A program made the translations under genes and the position numbers. The notes under the pieces were generated by a model that was given only the letters and a program-made list of their open reading frames with translations, had not been told where the DNA came from and made no database searches. Source: Nitrospira sp. (GTDB lineage: Bacteria; Nitrospirota; Nitrospiria; Nitrospirales; UBA8639). Taken from it: DNA of 64,000 nt. Shown here one piece after another: positions 9,666 to 17,825 of the stretch; the first letter of the stretch is position 1, and every line of letters begins with the position of its first letter. The DNA is taken from positions 1,498,001-1,562,000 of the forward strand of contig CP058931.1 of NCBI GenBank assembly GCA_024760505.1. Direction: 5' to 3'.

Positions 9666-9694
9666 TTGACAGTCTAGCTGCATTTAGTTATAAA
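9666..9694 (+). promoter_or_regulatory. Sigma-70 type promoter for the hopanoid locus
   Basis: Consensus -35 TTGACA at 9666-9671, spacer of 17 bases, and -10 TATAAA at 9689-9694. Initiation about seven bases downstream would fall in the loop of the terminator hairpin, so the new transcript would escape termination and carry a leader of about 100 bases before shc. Confidence 0.6.
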
Positions 9695-9718
9695 GCCCTG
9701 TTTAAGCAGGGCTTTTTT
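9692..9718 (+). terminator. Rho-independent terminator after the sugar dehydrogenase
   Basis: Perfect nine-pair stem AAAGCCCTG (9692-9700) and CAGGGCTTT (9707-9715), loop TTTAAG, T-run from 9713 to 9718. It lies 73 bases after the stop codon and overlaps the -10 element of the promoter described next. Confidence 0.9.
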
Positions 9719-9800
9719 GTGTCTTGTGAATCTCTCATTTGTTGGTAGCACTCCCCCAAAATTGCATTATTAAAAGTTGAATCGCTGAAAGAGCTGCCGC

Positions 9801-11969
9801 ATGAAGTTGCTCAAGCAATTATTAGTACGGTTATCGGGAAATATCTTTGAGACCCTGACTCCAAAGTTAGGACCCTATCGTGTAAAGCAAAAGCCACCGC
9901 CTCTTAAGCTGGTTTCCCATAACCTTCATCCGGAGGTTTCTCCGGATCGTACCCTCCAACGAACAGCCAATCTTGGCCATATGGGTGCTCTGGAATCAGC
10001 TCTTCAAAAAGGGGAAGACTGGTTACTGAGCATGCAGGATCCTGAAAAGGGATTTTGGGTTGAGGAGTTGGAAGCGGATACGACCCTGACCTCTGAGTAT
10101 GTAATGCTTCGACGGTTTCTGGATGTGATTGATGTGGATAGAGAGCGGAAAGCTACTCGGTATTTACTTCATACTCAGCTCGAGGATGGGGGTTGGCCGA
10201 TTTTTTTCGGAGGGCCTGCAGATATCAGTGCATCGGTAAAGGCCTATTTTGCGCTCAAGCTGGCCGGGGTTTCTCCTGATGAGCCTGTGATGGAACGTGC
10301 GAGGAGTTTAATTCTCCGCAAAGGTGGTGTCGTTCAGGCCAATGTCTTCACCAAGATTACCTTAGCATTATTCGGGCAATATGATTGGCGTGGAATACCG
10401 TGTATGCCTCCAGAAATATTCTTAGCCCCACGATGGTTTTATTTTAATTTATATGCCGTTTCATATTGGTCCCGTGCAGTCATTATCCCACTTTTAATTA
10501 TTTTTGCCCATCGACCTCTGTGCACAATCTCCAAGGAACAAGGGATTGATGAACTATTTCTTCAGCCTCGTCAGGAGGTGGATTATGCTCATGTGCCACC
10601 GTTGCACAGGGATTCCACTCTCGTAAGCTGGCGGAATTTTTTTGTGTGGGTCGATGGGCTGCTTCGTTTATATGAGGCCTATCCCATAAAGGCCCTCCGG
10701 AAAAAGGCTTTGAGTAGCGTACAGTCTTGGATGATTGAACATATGGGTGGAGAAGGAGGATTGGGTGCCATCTATCCAGCAATGGCCTATTCGATTTTTG
10801 CCCTTCGAGCCTTGGGATACTCTACGGATCATCCGTTGGTTCAAAAAGCATTAAGGGAAATAGAAGCACTTGAAATTTACTCGAATCCTGGTAATACCCC
10901 AACACCCACTATGCTGCATTTACAGCCTTGTCATTCTCCAGTGTGGGATACAGCCTTAACGATTAATGCACTGATCGAACGGGGCCTTGCGCTGGACCAT
11001 TCGTCATTGCAACGTGCAGATGCCTGGTTGCGAGCCCGTCAGTGTCGAAAAGTGGGAGATTGGGCCGTGTCGGCTCCAAAAGCCCGGTCTGGTGGATGGG
11101 CATTCCAATTTGAAAATGAATGGTACCCCGATGTCGATGACACCGCGGCTGTGGTAATGGGGTTGGCCAAGATCAATTCTGCCGAGGTGTTGGGTTCCGA
11201 TGAGGCCCTTCAACGAGGGTTTCGATGGGCTTTGGCGTTGCAGGGGTCAGATGGTGGTTGGGGGGCATATGATAAGGATAACAATAAATTAATTTTCAAT
11301 AAGATTCCCTTTGCGGATCATCAGGCTCTTTTGGATCCCAGTACGGCCGATTTAACCGGTCGATGCTTGGAAATGTTAGGAACGTTAGGGTATGACCAGT
11401 CTCACCCTGCCGTGAACCCCGCAATTGAATTTTTACGCAAGGAGCAAGAGCCAAACGGAAGTTGGTATGGCCGATGGGGGGTCAATTATATTTATGGGAC
11501 CTGGTGTGTCCTTTCAGGTCTTCGTGCAATAGGCATGGATATGACGGCGCCATGGATCCAGCAGGCCGTGATTTGGCTGGAGTCCGTTCAGAACTCCGAT
11601 GGGGGTTGGGGAGAATCCTGTGCTTCCTATGCTGAAGTGGAGAAGGCCGGGCGAGGAGAAAGTGCGGCATCTCAAACGGCCTGGGCGCTCATGGCCCTCC
11701 TTCAAGCTGGAGAATCGGACTCCATTAGTGTTGTCCGGGGAGTCAATTGGCTCATTCGCCATCAACGAGAGAATGGAATTTGGGATGAGCCGTTTCATAC
11801 GGGTACCGGGTTCCCCAGGGTCTTTTATTTACGGTATCATGGATATTTTAAGTATTTCCCCATCTGGGCCCTGGGTATGTACCGGAATGTAAAAATAACC
11901 GGGGAAGCAAGGGCCGATCAATTACGAAAGGCCGCACAAGTGGCCAGACGCCAGAGTAAGCTTGTGTAA
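9801..11969 (+). CDS. shc: Squalene-hopene cyclase
   Basis: Cyclises squalene to hopene/hopanol at the membrane, the defining step of hopanoid synthesis. The 722-residue length is normal for the class II terpene cyclases with an alpha-barrel pair. The proton-donating motif is intact as DVDD at residues 444-447. Several QW-type repeats are visible (for example GSDGGWGAY, NSDGGWGE and EPNGSWYGRWG). A C-terminal FPRVFYLRYHGYFKYFP segment is typical. It heads a locus including hpnG and Mla-type lipid transport genes and appears to be driven by the promoter at 9666. Confidence 0.96.
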   Translation: MKLLKQLLVRLSGNIFETLTPKLGPYRVKQKPPPLKLVSHNLHPEVSPDRTLQRTANLGHMGALESALQKGEDWLLSMQDPEKGFWVEELEADTTLTSEYVMLRRFLDVIDVDRERKATRYLLHTQLEDGGWPIFFGGPADISASVKAYFALKLAGVSPDEPVMERARSLILRKGGVVQANVFTKITLALFGQYDWRGIPCMPPEIFLAPRWFYFNLYAVSYWSRAVIIPLLIIFAHRPLCTISKEQGIDELFLQPRQEVDYAHVPPLHRDSTLVSWRNFFVWVDGLLRLYEAYPIKALRKKALSSVQSWMIEHMGGEGGLGAIYPAMAYSIFALRALGYSTDHPLVQKALREIEALEIYSNPGNTPTPTMLHLQPCHSPVWDTALTINALIERGLALDHSSLQRADAWLRARQCRKVGDWAVSAPKARSGGWAFQFENEWYPDVDDTAAVVMGLAKINSAEVLGSDEALQRGFRWALALQGSDGGWGAYDKDNNKLIFNKIPFADHQALLDPSTADLTGRCLEMLGTLGYDQSHPAVNPAIEFLRKEQEPNGSWYGRWGVNYIYGTWCVLSGLRAIGMDMTAPWIQQAVIWLESVQNSDGGWGESCASYAEVEKAGRGESAASQTAWALMALLQAGESDSISVVRGVNWLIRHQRENGIWDEPFHTGTGFPRVFYLRYHGYFKYFPIWALGMYRNVKITGEARADQLRKAAQVARRQSKLV

Positions 11970-12032
11970 TTTCGGTCCTGACTGCCCGCCTTTTGCATAT
12001 TTCCCATTCCCCGATGATGGCAGGAGCCTCCT

Positions 12033-12836
12033 CTGACCAGAATCGTCATATTGACTGCAACCCATGTAGAGTTTAACGCTGTTGGCCGGACTCTTCCCGG
12101 TGTGCGCCCTGTCAATCGCCCAGGGTATGCCGGACTAGAGAGTCAAGGCGCTTCAACCCATGTCTTGTTAGTGAAGACGGGAATAGGTCCTGGAAAGGCT
12201 GAAAGGGCTACCCGGAAAATTTTAGAGAGCGAAGCATGGGATGTCGTTATTTCTACTGGTTTTGCCGGCGCTCTCAATTCTTCCCCAATCGGATCGCTGG
12301 TGATCGGTCAAGAGGTTCTGTTGGGGCAGTCTACAGAGGTGTTCTCTGATTCTGATCTGCCACGAATTGTGTGTCATCCTGAGTGGGTCAAGGCGGCATT
12401 AAGGGTCCAATTAATGGATGGGTGCCTTCTTCAAGGTGGTCGGTTTGTAACGACGGATCGAGTGCTGACACAGGCTTCACAAAAACGTATTCTGGGTGAA
12501 CGGACCGGAGCGATGGCTGTAGATATGGAGAGTGGAGCTATAGGCGAAGTGGCGAAGCAATACGGTTTCCCTTTTCTGATTATTCGTGCGATTTCTGATG
12601 GTATTAACGAGGATTTGCCGGTAGACTTCAATATGTTTCTCAAGCCATTTGGGTGGGTTGGAGGTATAGGACAGGTCCTATCCTCACCTCGATGTTGGGA
12701 GGGATTTTTTCGGTTGTATCGGAATTCAAGGCAGGCAGGAATCCAACTTTCTAGTTTTTTTGAAAATTTTTTCCCGATTGTTTCAGCCCCTACTTTCTCT
12801 ATGGCCATCAATAAATCTGGCGCGGAAATTCCATGA
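12033..12836 (+). CDS. hpnG: Hopanoid-associated phosphorylase HpnG (nucleosidase family)
   Basis: Member of the purine-nucleoside phosphorylase superfamily. In hopanoid pathways HpnG acts on adenosylhopane, releasing adenine to give a ribosylhopane derivative. Visible marks: TRIVILTATHVEFNAV at the N terminus, STGFAGALN, and the nucleoside-binding DMESGAIGEVA stretch. The nearest standard start is TTG at 12051, but it has no ribosome-binding site and would cut off the conserved-looking first strand. AGGAG at 12022-12026 is spaced six bases from a CTG at 12033, which I prefer as the start. The stop overlaps the mlaE ATG (ATGA), so translation is probably coupled. Confidence 0.82.
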   Translation: MTRIVILTATHVEFNAVGRTLPGVRPVNRPGYAGLESQGASTHVLLVKTGIGPGKAERATRKILESEAWDVVISTGFAGALNSSPIGSLVIGQEVLLGQSTEVFSDSDLPRIVCHPEWVKAALRVQLMDGCLLQGGRFVTTDRVLTQASQKRILGERTGAMAVDMESGAIGEVAKQYGFPFLIIRAISDGINEDLPVDFNMFLKPFGWVGGIGQVLSSPRCWEGFFRLYRNSRQAGIQLSSFFENFFPIVSAPTFSMAINKSGAEIP

Positions 12837-13600
12837 TATTATTGCAACATGTTGGGAAACGGACTCTTTTCTTGATAGAAGAAATGGGGGCCATGTTTGT
12901 GTTTTTGTTACGGACGTTTGGATGGTTGTTCCGACCACCGGTGCGAATCGCTCAAATTATCAAACAAATGCATGTTGTGGGTTTCAAGTCATCTTTTGTT
13001 GTGATTCTGACGGCGTTATTTACCGGGATGGTATTAGCTCTTCAAGGGTACTATTCCCTGAGGAAGTTTGGGTCTGAAGGTTTGCTAGGGTCTGCTGTGG
13101 CGATAAGCATGATCCGTGAGCTAGGTCCGGTATTAGCGTCATTGATGGTAACGGCTCGCGCGGGATCAGCCATGACCGCAGAAATCGGGATTATGCGTAT
13201 TACCGAGCAAATTGACGCATTGGAGACCATGGCGATCAATTCTTTGCAGTATTTGGTTACCCCCAAGGTTGTTGCCTCGCTTATTTCGGTACCCTTGTTG
13301 GTTGCAATGTTTGATGTGGTGGGGATTTGGGGAGGGTATCTGGTTGGAGTCAAGTTGCTCGGAGTCAGCGGGAGTTCATACTGGAGTTCAATCGAGTCAG
13401 CGGTGGAATGGAAAGATGTCTATGGGGGAATATTAAAGTCGATCAGCTTTGGCCTGATTGTCAGCTGGATCTGCTGTTATAAAGGGTATTATACGAGAAT
13501 GAGTTCCGAGGGATTGGGAAAAGCCACCACTGAATCTGTGGTGCTAGCCGCAGTTCTCATTTTGGTGTGGGACTATTTTTTAACATCCGTCCTTATGTAA
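12833..13600 (+). CDS. mlaE: Mla-type ABC transporter permease MlaE
   Basis: Integral inner-membrane subunit of the MlaFEDB-type lipid transporter; 255 residues with the MlaE domain throughout. Diagnostic segments are SMIRELGPVLASLMVTARAGSAMTAE-type (seen at about residues 90-115) and the EQIDALETMAINSLQYLVTPKV segment, with four to six hydrophobic spans. Its start overlaps the hpnG stop, tying a phospholipid or hopanoid transporter directly to the hopanoid genes. Substrate is not shown by sequence. Confidence 0.93.
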   Translation: MILLQHVGKRTLFLIEEMGAMFVFLLRTFGWLFRPPVRIAQIIKQMHVVGFKSSFVVILTALFTGMVLALQGYYSLRKFGSEGLLGSAVAISMIRELGPVLASLMVTARAGSAMTAEIGIMRITEQIDALETMAINSLQYLVTPKVVASLISVPLLVAMFDVVGIWGGYLVGVKLLGVSGSSYWSSIESAVEWKDVYGGILKSISFGLIVSWICCYKGYYTRMSSEGLGKATTESVVLAAVLILVWDYFLTSVLM

Positions 13601-13608
13601 CGTTACGC

Positions 13609-14376
13609 ATGTCTACGAGTCTACCGATTATCGTCAAGCTGGTTGAGGTGGAAAAAGCCTTCGGGGAACAGTCTGTACTTAAAGGGGTCACTCTGGATAT
13701 CCCTAAGGGTAAAATCACCACGATTATCGGTCCGAGTGGTGAGGGGAAAAGTGTGATGCTCAAGCACATCATTGGATTGATTCGCCCTGATCGAGGCAAG
13801 ATCATCGTTGATGGAATAGACCTTACACGAATTAATGATCGGGAATTGAATGACATACGCAAGAAATTTGCTATGTTGTTTCAATCGGCTGCCTTATTTG
13901 ATTCCATGAATGTATTTGATAACGTCGCGTTTCCCCTGCGGGAAAAGCGCAGGGCTGCTGAACAGGAAATATCTCGATTGGTTCAAGAAATGCTGGACAG
14001 GGTGGAGTTGGGAGACATGGGTCATAAATTTCCAGCAGAACTGAGCGGAGGGATGAAGAAGCGTGCAGGTTTGGCGAGAGCCCTGGTGATGAGGCCGGAG
14101 ATTATTTTATTTGATGAGCCGACGACGGGGCTGGATCCGTTGATGGCCCATGCCATCCACAAGCTCATTTTAGCTATGCAAAAAACATTTGGGTTTACGG
14201 GTATCATGGTGAGTCACCAAATTCCAGAGATCTTCCCTATTTCTGATTGGGTTGCTATGTTAAGGAACGGGAAGATTATTGCTATGAGCCCTTCAGATGA
14301 ATTTCAACAGACTGCCGATCCTGTGGTTCGTGAGTTCATTTCGGTCAATAATGGCATTCATCTCGCTCCTGTCTGA
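13609..14376 (+). CDS. mlaF: Mla-type ABC transporter ATP-binding protein MlaF
   Basis: ATPase subunit that powers the MlaE permease. Walker A is GPSGEGKS, the signature is LSGGMKKRAGLARAL (the KKR form is typical of MlaF), Walker B is IILFDEPTTGLDP, and the switch histidine is in VSHQI. I place the start at the ATG at 13609, just after the mlaE stop, giving 255 residues. A start at 13567 would overlap mlaE by 34 bases and add a non-conserved leader. Neither start has a strong ribosome-binding site, so coupling to mlaE is likely. Confidence 0.92.
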   Translation: MSTSLPIIVKLVEVEKAFGEQSVLKGVTLDIPKGKITTIIGPSGEGKSVMLKHIIGLIRPDRGKIIVDGIDLTRINDRELNDIRKKFAMLFQSAALFDSMNVFDNVAFPLREKRRAAEQEISRLVQEMLDRVELGDMGHKFPAELSGGMKKRAGLARALVMRPEIILFDEPTTGLDPLMAHAIHKLILAMQKTFGFTGIMVSHQIPEIFPISDWVAMLRNGKIIAMSPSDEFQQTADPVVREFISVNNGIHLAPV

Positions 14377-14495
14377 ATCGTGGCTCTTGATGGTGGTTTA
14401 AGGAGTCGGATCAAAATTTAGTCACGCCGAACTATGAGATTTATCCTTCCTGGTCCTTGCCCCAATAAAACATCAATTAACCGAACTGAATTATT

Positions 14496-14942
14496 ATGAT
14501 GGAACGTGGAAAACTTGAATTAATCGTTGGAATATTTGTGTTAGTGGGGGTCATCTGTCTTGGGTATTTGGCGATCAAACTTGGAAAGCTTGAGCTGGTT
14601 GGAGGGGATTATTACGAACTCCAGGCAGAATTTTCTTCCACCTCCGGGTTGAAAAACGGAGCGTCGGTAGAAATCGCCGGAGTAGAGGTGGGCCGAGTAA
14701 AAGAAATCGGACTGAAAGAAGATCGGGCTCAAGTGGTCCTTGCGATCCAGGATGGGATCCCGGTGTTTGACGATGCAATTGCTTCAATCAAGACTCGTGG
14801 CATTATCGGAGAAAAATTCATGGAATTATCACCCGGCGGGGCGGGAGAACGTTTGAAGACTGGCGGGACCATTGTGGACACTGAATCTGGAATTGACCTA
14901 GAGCAGGTGATTAGTCAATTTATCCATGGCAATGTTGAGTGA
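14496..14942 (+). CDS. mlaD: MCE-domain lipid-binding protein MlaD
   Basis: Periplasm-facing subunit that forms the hexameric lipid tunnel on MlaFE. One N-terminal membrane helix (LIVGIFVLVGVICLGYLAI) is followed by a single MCE domain with YYELQAEFSSTSGLKNGASVEIAG and RGIIGEKFMELSPGG. At 148 residues it is the short, single-MCE type. It is separated from mlaF by 119 bases, which may hold a weak signal but nothing I can define. The MlaB (STAS) subunit is not seen. Confidence 0.92.
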   Translation: MMERGKLELIVGIFVLVGVICLGYLAIKLGKLELVGGDYYELQAEFSSTSGLKNGASVEIAGVEVGRVKEIGLKEDRAQVVLAIQDGIPVFDDAIASIKTRGIIGEKFMELSPGGAGERLKTGGTIVDTESGIDLEQVISQFIHGNVE

Positions 14943-14974
14943 GGCTTGTTTGGTGAAATGGATGTGGAGGAAAT

Positions 14975-15667
14975 ATGCATAAGGAATGGGTAAAGAAACC
15001 TGAGTTAAAGGCGGGGACGAGAACAGGTGAACTTCAACGGTTGCAGTTTAAAAATTCCTCAAGAAAAGTGGCAGTACTATTTCTTTGTTGGATAGTAGTC
15101 TCTCTTGCCTGTTTGACTGTCGCGTGGGGAGGCGGTACTCCAACGGGGGCAGTCAAGGAAACCGTTGATCAGGTTTTTGTGGTGCTGAGGGATCAAGCAT
15201 TGAAGGACCCTGCGAGAGAGACGGAACGGCGAGCGAAGCTGGAAGAAATTATCGGAAAACGATTTGATTATGCCGAAATGGCCAAGCGTACCCTGGCTTC
15301 TCAGTGGAAGGGGTTAAGTTCAGAGCAACAACACGAATTTGTGACTTTATTTCAGCAGTTTTTGGCAAATTCCTACGTCGGCAATGTAGACGGGTATTCC
15401 GGGGAAGAAGTGGAGTACCTCAAAGAGCGGGAAAAGGGAGAATTTGCTGAAGTTCAGACCAAAGTGGTGTCCCCGAAAGTGCAAATACCCTTGGACTATC
15501 GTCTGTTGCAAAAAAATGGAGAGTGGCGGGTGTATGACGTAGTGATTGATGGAGTGAGTTTGATGAAAAATTACCGTGGGCAATTTTCCCGTATTATTAA
15601 CTCCTCATCGTTTGAAGCTCTTCTCGAGAAGCTTCGTTCAAAAGCCGACCTGGGGACTTCGTCCTAA
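14975..15667 (+). CDS. mlaC: MlaC/HpnM-family periplasmic lipid carrier
   Basis: Periplasmic protein of the Ttg2/MlaC family, which ferries lipids between the inner-membrane complex and the outer membrane. A basic N-terminal region precedes a signal-like helix (VAVLFLCWIVVSLACLTVAWG at about residues 33-53). The family fold follows (KRFDYAEMAKRTLASQWKGL, then VQTKVVSPKVQIPLDYRL). In some hopanoid clusters the homologue is called HpnM, and its place here between shc and hpnH makes that reading attractive. Starts further in than 14975 would still keep the signal peptide. Confidence 0.88.
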   Translation: MHKEWVKKPELKAGTRTGELQRLQFKNSSRKVAVLFLCWIVVSLACLTVAWGGGTPTGAVKETVDQVFVVLRDQALKDPARETERRAKLEEIIGKRFDYAEMAKRTLASQWKGLSSEQQHEFVTLFQQFLANSYVGNVDGYSGEEVEYLKEREKGEFAEVQTKVVSPKVQIPLDYRLLQKNGEWRVYDVVIDGVSLMKNYRGQFSRIINSSSFEALLEKLRSKADLGTSS

Positions 15668-15679
15668 GGAGTCGGTTTT

Positions 15680-16888
15680 GTGATATCGTTTCGTTTGTGG
15701 GGCCTGGTATTGTCGTGCCTGGCCTTAGGCGGCGTTATCCCTCCCTCTTCCATCGTCCTCGCCGAAAATTCTTTTTTTGTGGTTCCTGCGTTTTCTACTT
15801 CCAAAAATGATGGGCAAGACTTTGGGTTGATCGCCCCGTCATTGAATTCCGATGCGGAAGGGAACCTTCGTTCTCTCTTTGCCCCGATGCTGATTCACAA
15901 TTCATTTTTAGGAGTCCGGGGAACCTTGAACTATTTTCATTATTGGTCTGGTGGAAAGCAAATGGAGACAGTCGGTTCGTATACTGAGGAAATTGAACGA
16001 AAGCTGAAGTTTCGTTACCAGGATCCTGGGTTTATCGAAGGGTTGTTCTTTGTGGATGTTGGAGCACAGTTTTTCAAAAATGCGACCAAGCGGTTTTATG
16101 GCTTAGGGCAAACCACTCCCAAGGGGAATGAATCCAACTATACGGGGCGTGAAATTCAAATCCATTGGAACTTTGGTATCCATTTGAATGATGTGACGCG
16201 ATTATCCGTCAACCAAAGGTTTCGAAATGTTGAAATTCAACCGGGAGGTGTAGATGACGAGCCATATACTAAGGATCGTTTCCCGCGGGATCCTGGGATA
16301 AAAGGTGCGACGATTTTGGCCCACCGTCTGGTGTTCCAATATGATTCCAGAGATAACCTCAACACCCCGACAGCGGGCACCCGAGTTGAAGCATTTGGGG
16401 AATTGGCGCAGAACTTTGATTTTGGGAAAGAAGAGGATCTGTTGTATTTTCGTTCAGGGTTTGATATCAGGCACCTGATTCCGAGTCCCTCCAAGCGGTA
16501 TATATTAGTGGCTCGAGCGATGCTGCAATTAAGTTTTGGCGATGGGATCCCTTTTTACGAGCAAAGTTCCCTGGGAGGAGAAGACAGCCTGAGGGGATAT
16601 GGGAGGGATCGGTTTATTGATAAACACATGGTGGCATTTAATGTTGAGGAACGTATACATCTATTTGGCATGAAGATGTTCAATGTCAGTATAGAATGTG
16701 AATTAACGCCATTTGTGGATATGGGGAGAACCTATAAGGATTTTAAATTTCGTCAATTTCATGATTGGGAAGTTACCCCTGGAGTAGGATTTCGAGCCAT
16801 TGTCCGCCCCAATGTCATGGCTCGGGTGGATTGGGGGTACAGTAGGGAAGGTGGAGCGGTATTTGCTGGCCTCAACTATCCTTTCTGA
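15680..16888 (+). CDS. Omp85/BamA-type outer-membrane beta-barrel without POTRA
   Basis: A 402-residue outer-membrane barrel resembling the bacterial surface antigen (Omp85) domain. It has an N-terminal signal peptide, many amphipathic strands, the LGGEDSLRGYGRDRF segment that resembles the conserved VRGY/F loop motif of Omp85 proteins, and a C-terminal Phe in the beta-signal (FAGLNYPF). No POTRA domain is visible before the barrel. Start is GTG 12 bases after mlaC. No MlaA is seen in the window, so this barrel could be the outer-membrane partner of the Mla system; that is inference from position. Confidence 0.78.
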   Translation: MISFRLWGLVLSCLALGGVIPPSSIVLAENSFFVVPAFSTSKNDGQDFGLIAPSLNSDAEGNLRSLFAPMLIHNSFLGVRGTLNYFHYWSGGKQMETVGSYTEEIERKLKFRYQDPGFIEGLFFVDVGAQFFKNATKRFYGLGQTTPKGNESNYTGREIQIHWNFGIHLNDVTRLSVNQRFRNVEIQPGGVDDEPYTKDRFPRDPGIKGATILAHRLVFQYDSRDNLNTPTAGTRVEAFGELAQNFDFGKEEDLLYFRSGFDIRHLIPSPSKRYILVARAMLQLSFGDGIPFYEQSSLGGEDSLRGYGRDRFIDKHMVAFNVEERIHLFGMKMFNVSIECELTPFVDMGRTYKDFKFRQFHDWEVTPGVGFRAIVRPNVMARVDWGYSREGGAVFAGLNYPF

Positions 16889-16928
16889 TACGGCTCATAG
16901 TCGATCTGCTCTTCCGGAAAAACATGTA

Positions 16929-17702
16929 ATGACAAGATCCAGGAATATGCGTCTATTTGTGCCAATAGGGTTACTCTTCCTAATAATAGGATTCTTCATT
17001 CTCCCTTCTGGGGCATTGCAGGGTGAGGACTCAACCGACCAGCAATATCCCGAGAGTCTTGAAAGGGAGCTGGAGATTTTGGTGAGGGAGGGGGCCGCTA
17101 ATTCAAACGACCTCACACGCTTGCTTCGGATGGCCGGCTTGTATTTGGATTTGGGTTACGGGGTGTACGTTGATCGGGAGCAGAAGTTGGCAGCTTTCCA
17201 GGAGGGAGCCCGTCTCGCCCAAAAAGCCTTTGATCTTCGTGAGTCTTCTGTAGATGCCCATTTTTTGTTTGCCGCCAATCTCGGGAGTGCTGCGGAATTG
17301 GAGGGTTTGGTTGCAGCGGCATTGACGATTCAGAAGTTAAAGAAGCATGTGAATCGGGTGTTGGAACTTGATCCGAAAAATGTTCAGGCTCACCATATGT
17401 TAGGGCGGATGTATGAGGAGTTACCCTGGGTGTTAGGAGGCGATCAGAACTTAGCTGGAGAGCATTTGAAAAAAGCGGTTTCTCTCGATAGCAGGTATGC
17501 ACCGGCAGGGTTGGATCTTGCAAAATGGTACCTGAAACACGGGCAAAATTTGGAGGCAGTGAGGGAGCTAACGCGGGTTGTGAGTACCCCACCTCTTAGA
17601 AAGCGATGGATATGGGAACGGATTCATCGACCGGAAGCCCAGGCCTTGCTCCAGCAGACTCTCAGCCAGGTGGATGTCGACCGATCTACTGCTCATCCCT
17701 GA
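16929..17702 (+). CDS. Exported TPR-repeat protein
   Basis: A 257-residue protein with a signal peptide (MRLFVPIGLLFLIIGFFILPSG after a short leader) and tetratricopeptide-like helices from about residue 60 on (for example HHMLGRMYEELPWVLGGDQN). The last part has the form of the TRAP-transporter or Mla-associated TPR proteins, but I cannot name a family. The ATG at 16929 is chosen because the longer frame would overlap the barrel gene by 89 bases; ATG 16947 is equally possible. It is co-directional between the Mla genes and dxs. Confidence 0.75.
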   Translation: MTRSRNMRLFVPIGLLFLIIGFFILPSGALQGEDSTDQQYPESLERELEILVREGAANSNDLTRLLRMAGLYLDLGYGVYVDREQKLAAFQEGARLAQKAFDLRESSVDAHFLFAANLGSAAELEGLVAAALTIQKLKKHVNRVLELDPKNVQAHHMLGRMYEELPWVLGGDQNLAGEHLKKAVSLDSRYAPAGLDLAKWYLKHGQNLEAVRELTRVVSTPPLRKRWIWERIHRPEAQALLQQTLSQVDVDRSTAHP

Positions 17703-17825
17703 AGTTAGATCAAATGCTTGACAGGCAATAGCAGCTATGGGAAGATTTTGGTTAATCATGTCGGAATTTGGACACTTTTAGTTATTCCCCTACAACACGT
17801 TAGGTTCTTCAAGAAAGGATGCGCA

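Noticed and set aside
17718..17746. Consensus TTGACA before dxs as a promoter
   Set aside because: No acceptable -10 at 16-18 bases spacing, so it is not listed as a promoter, though weak activity is possible.
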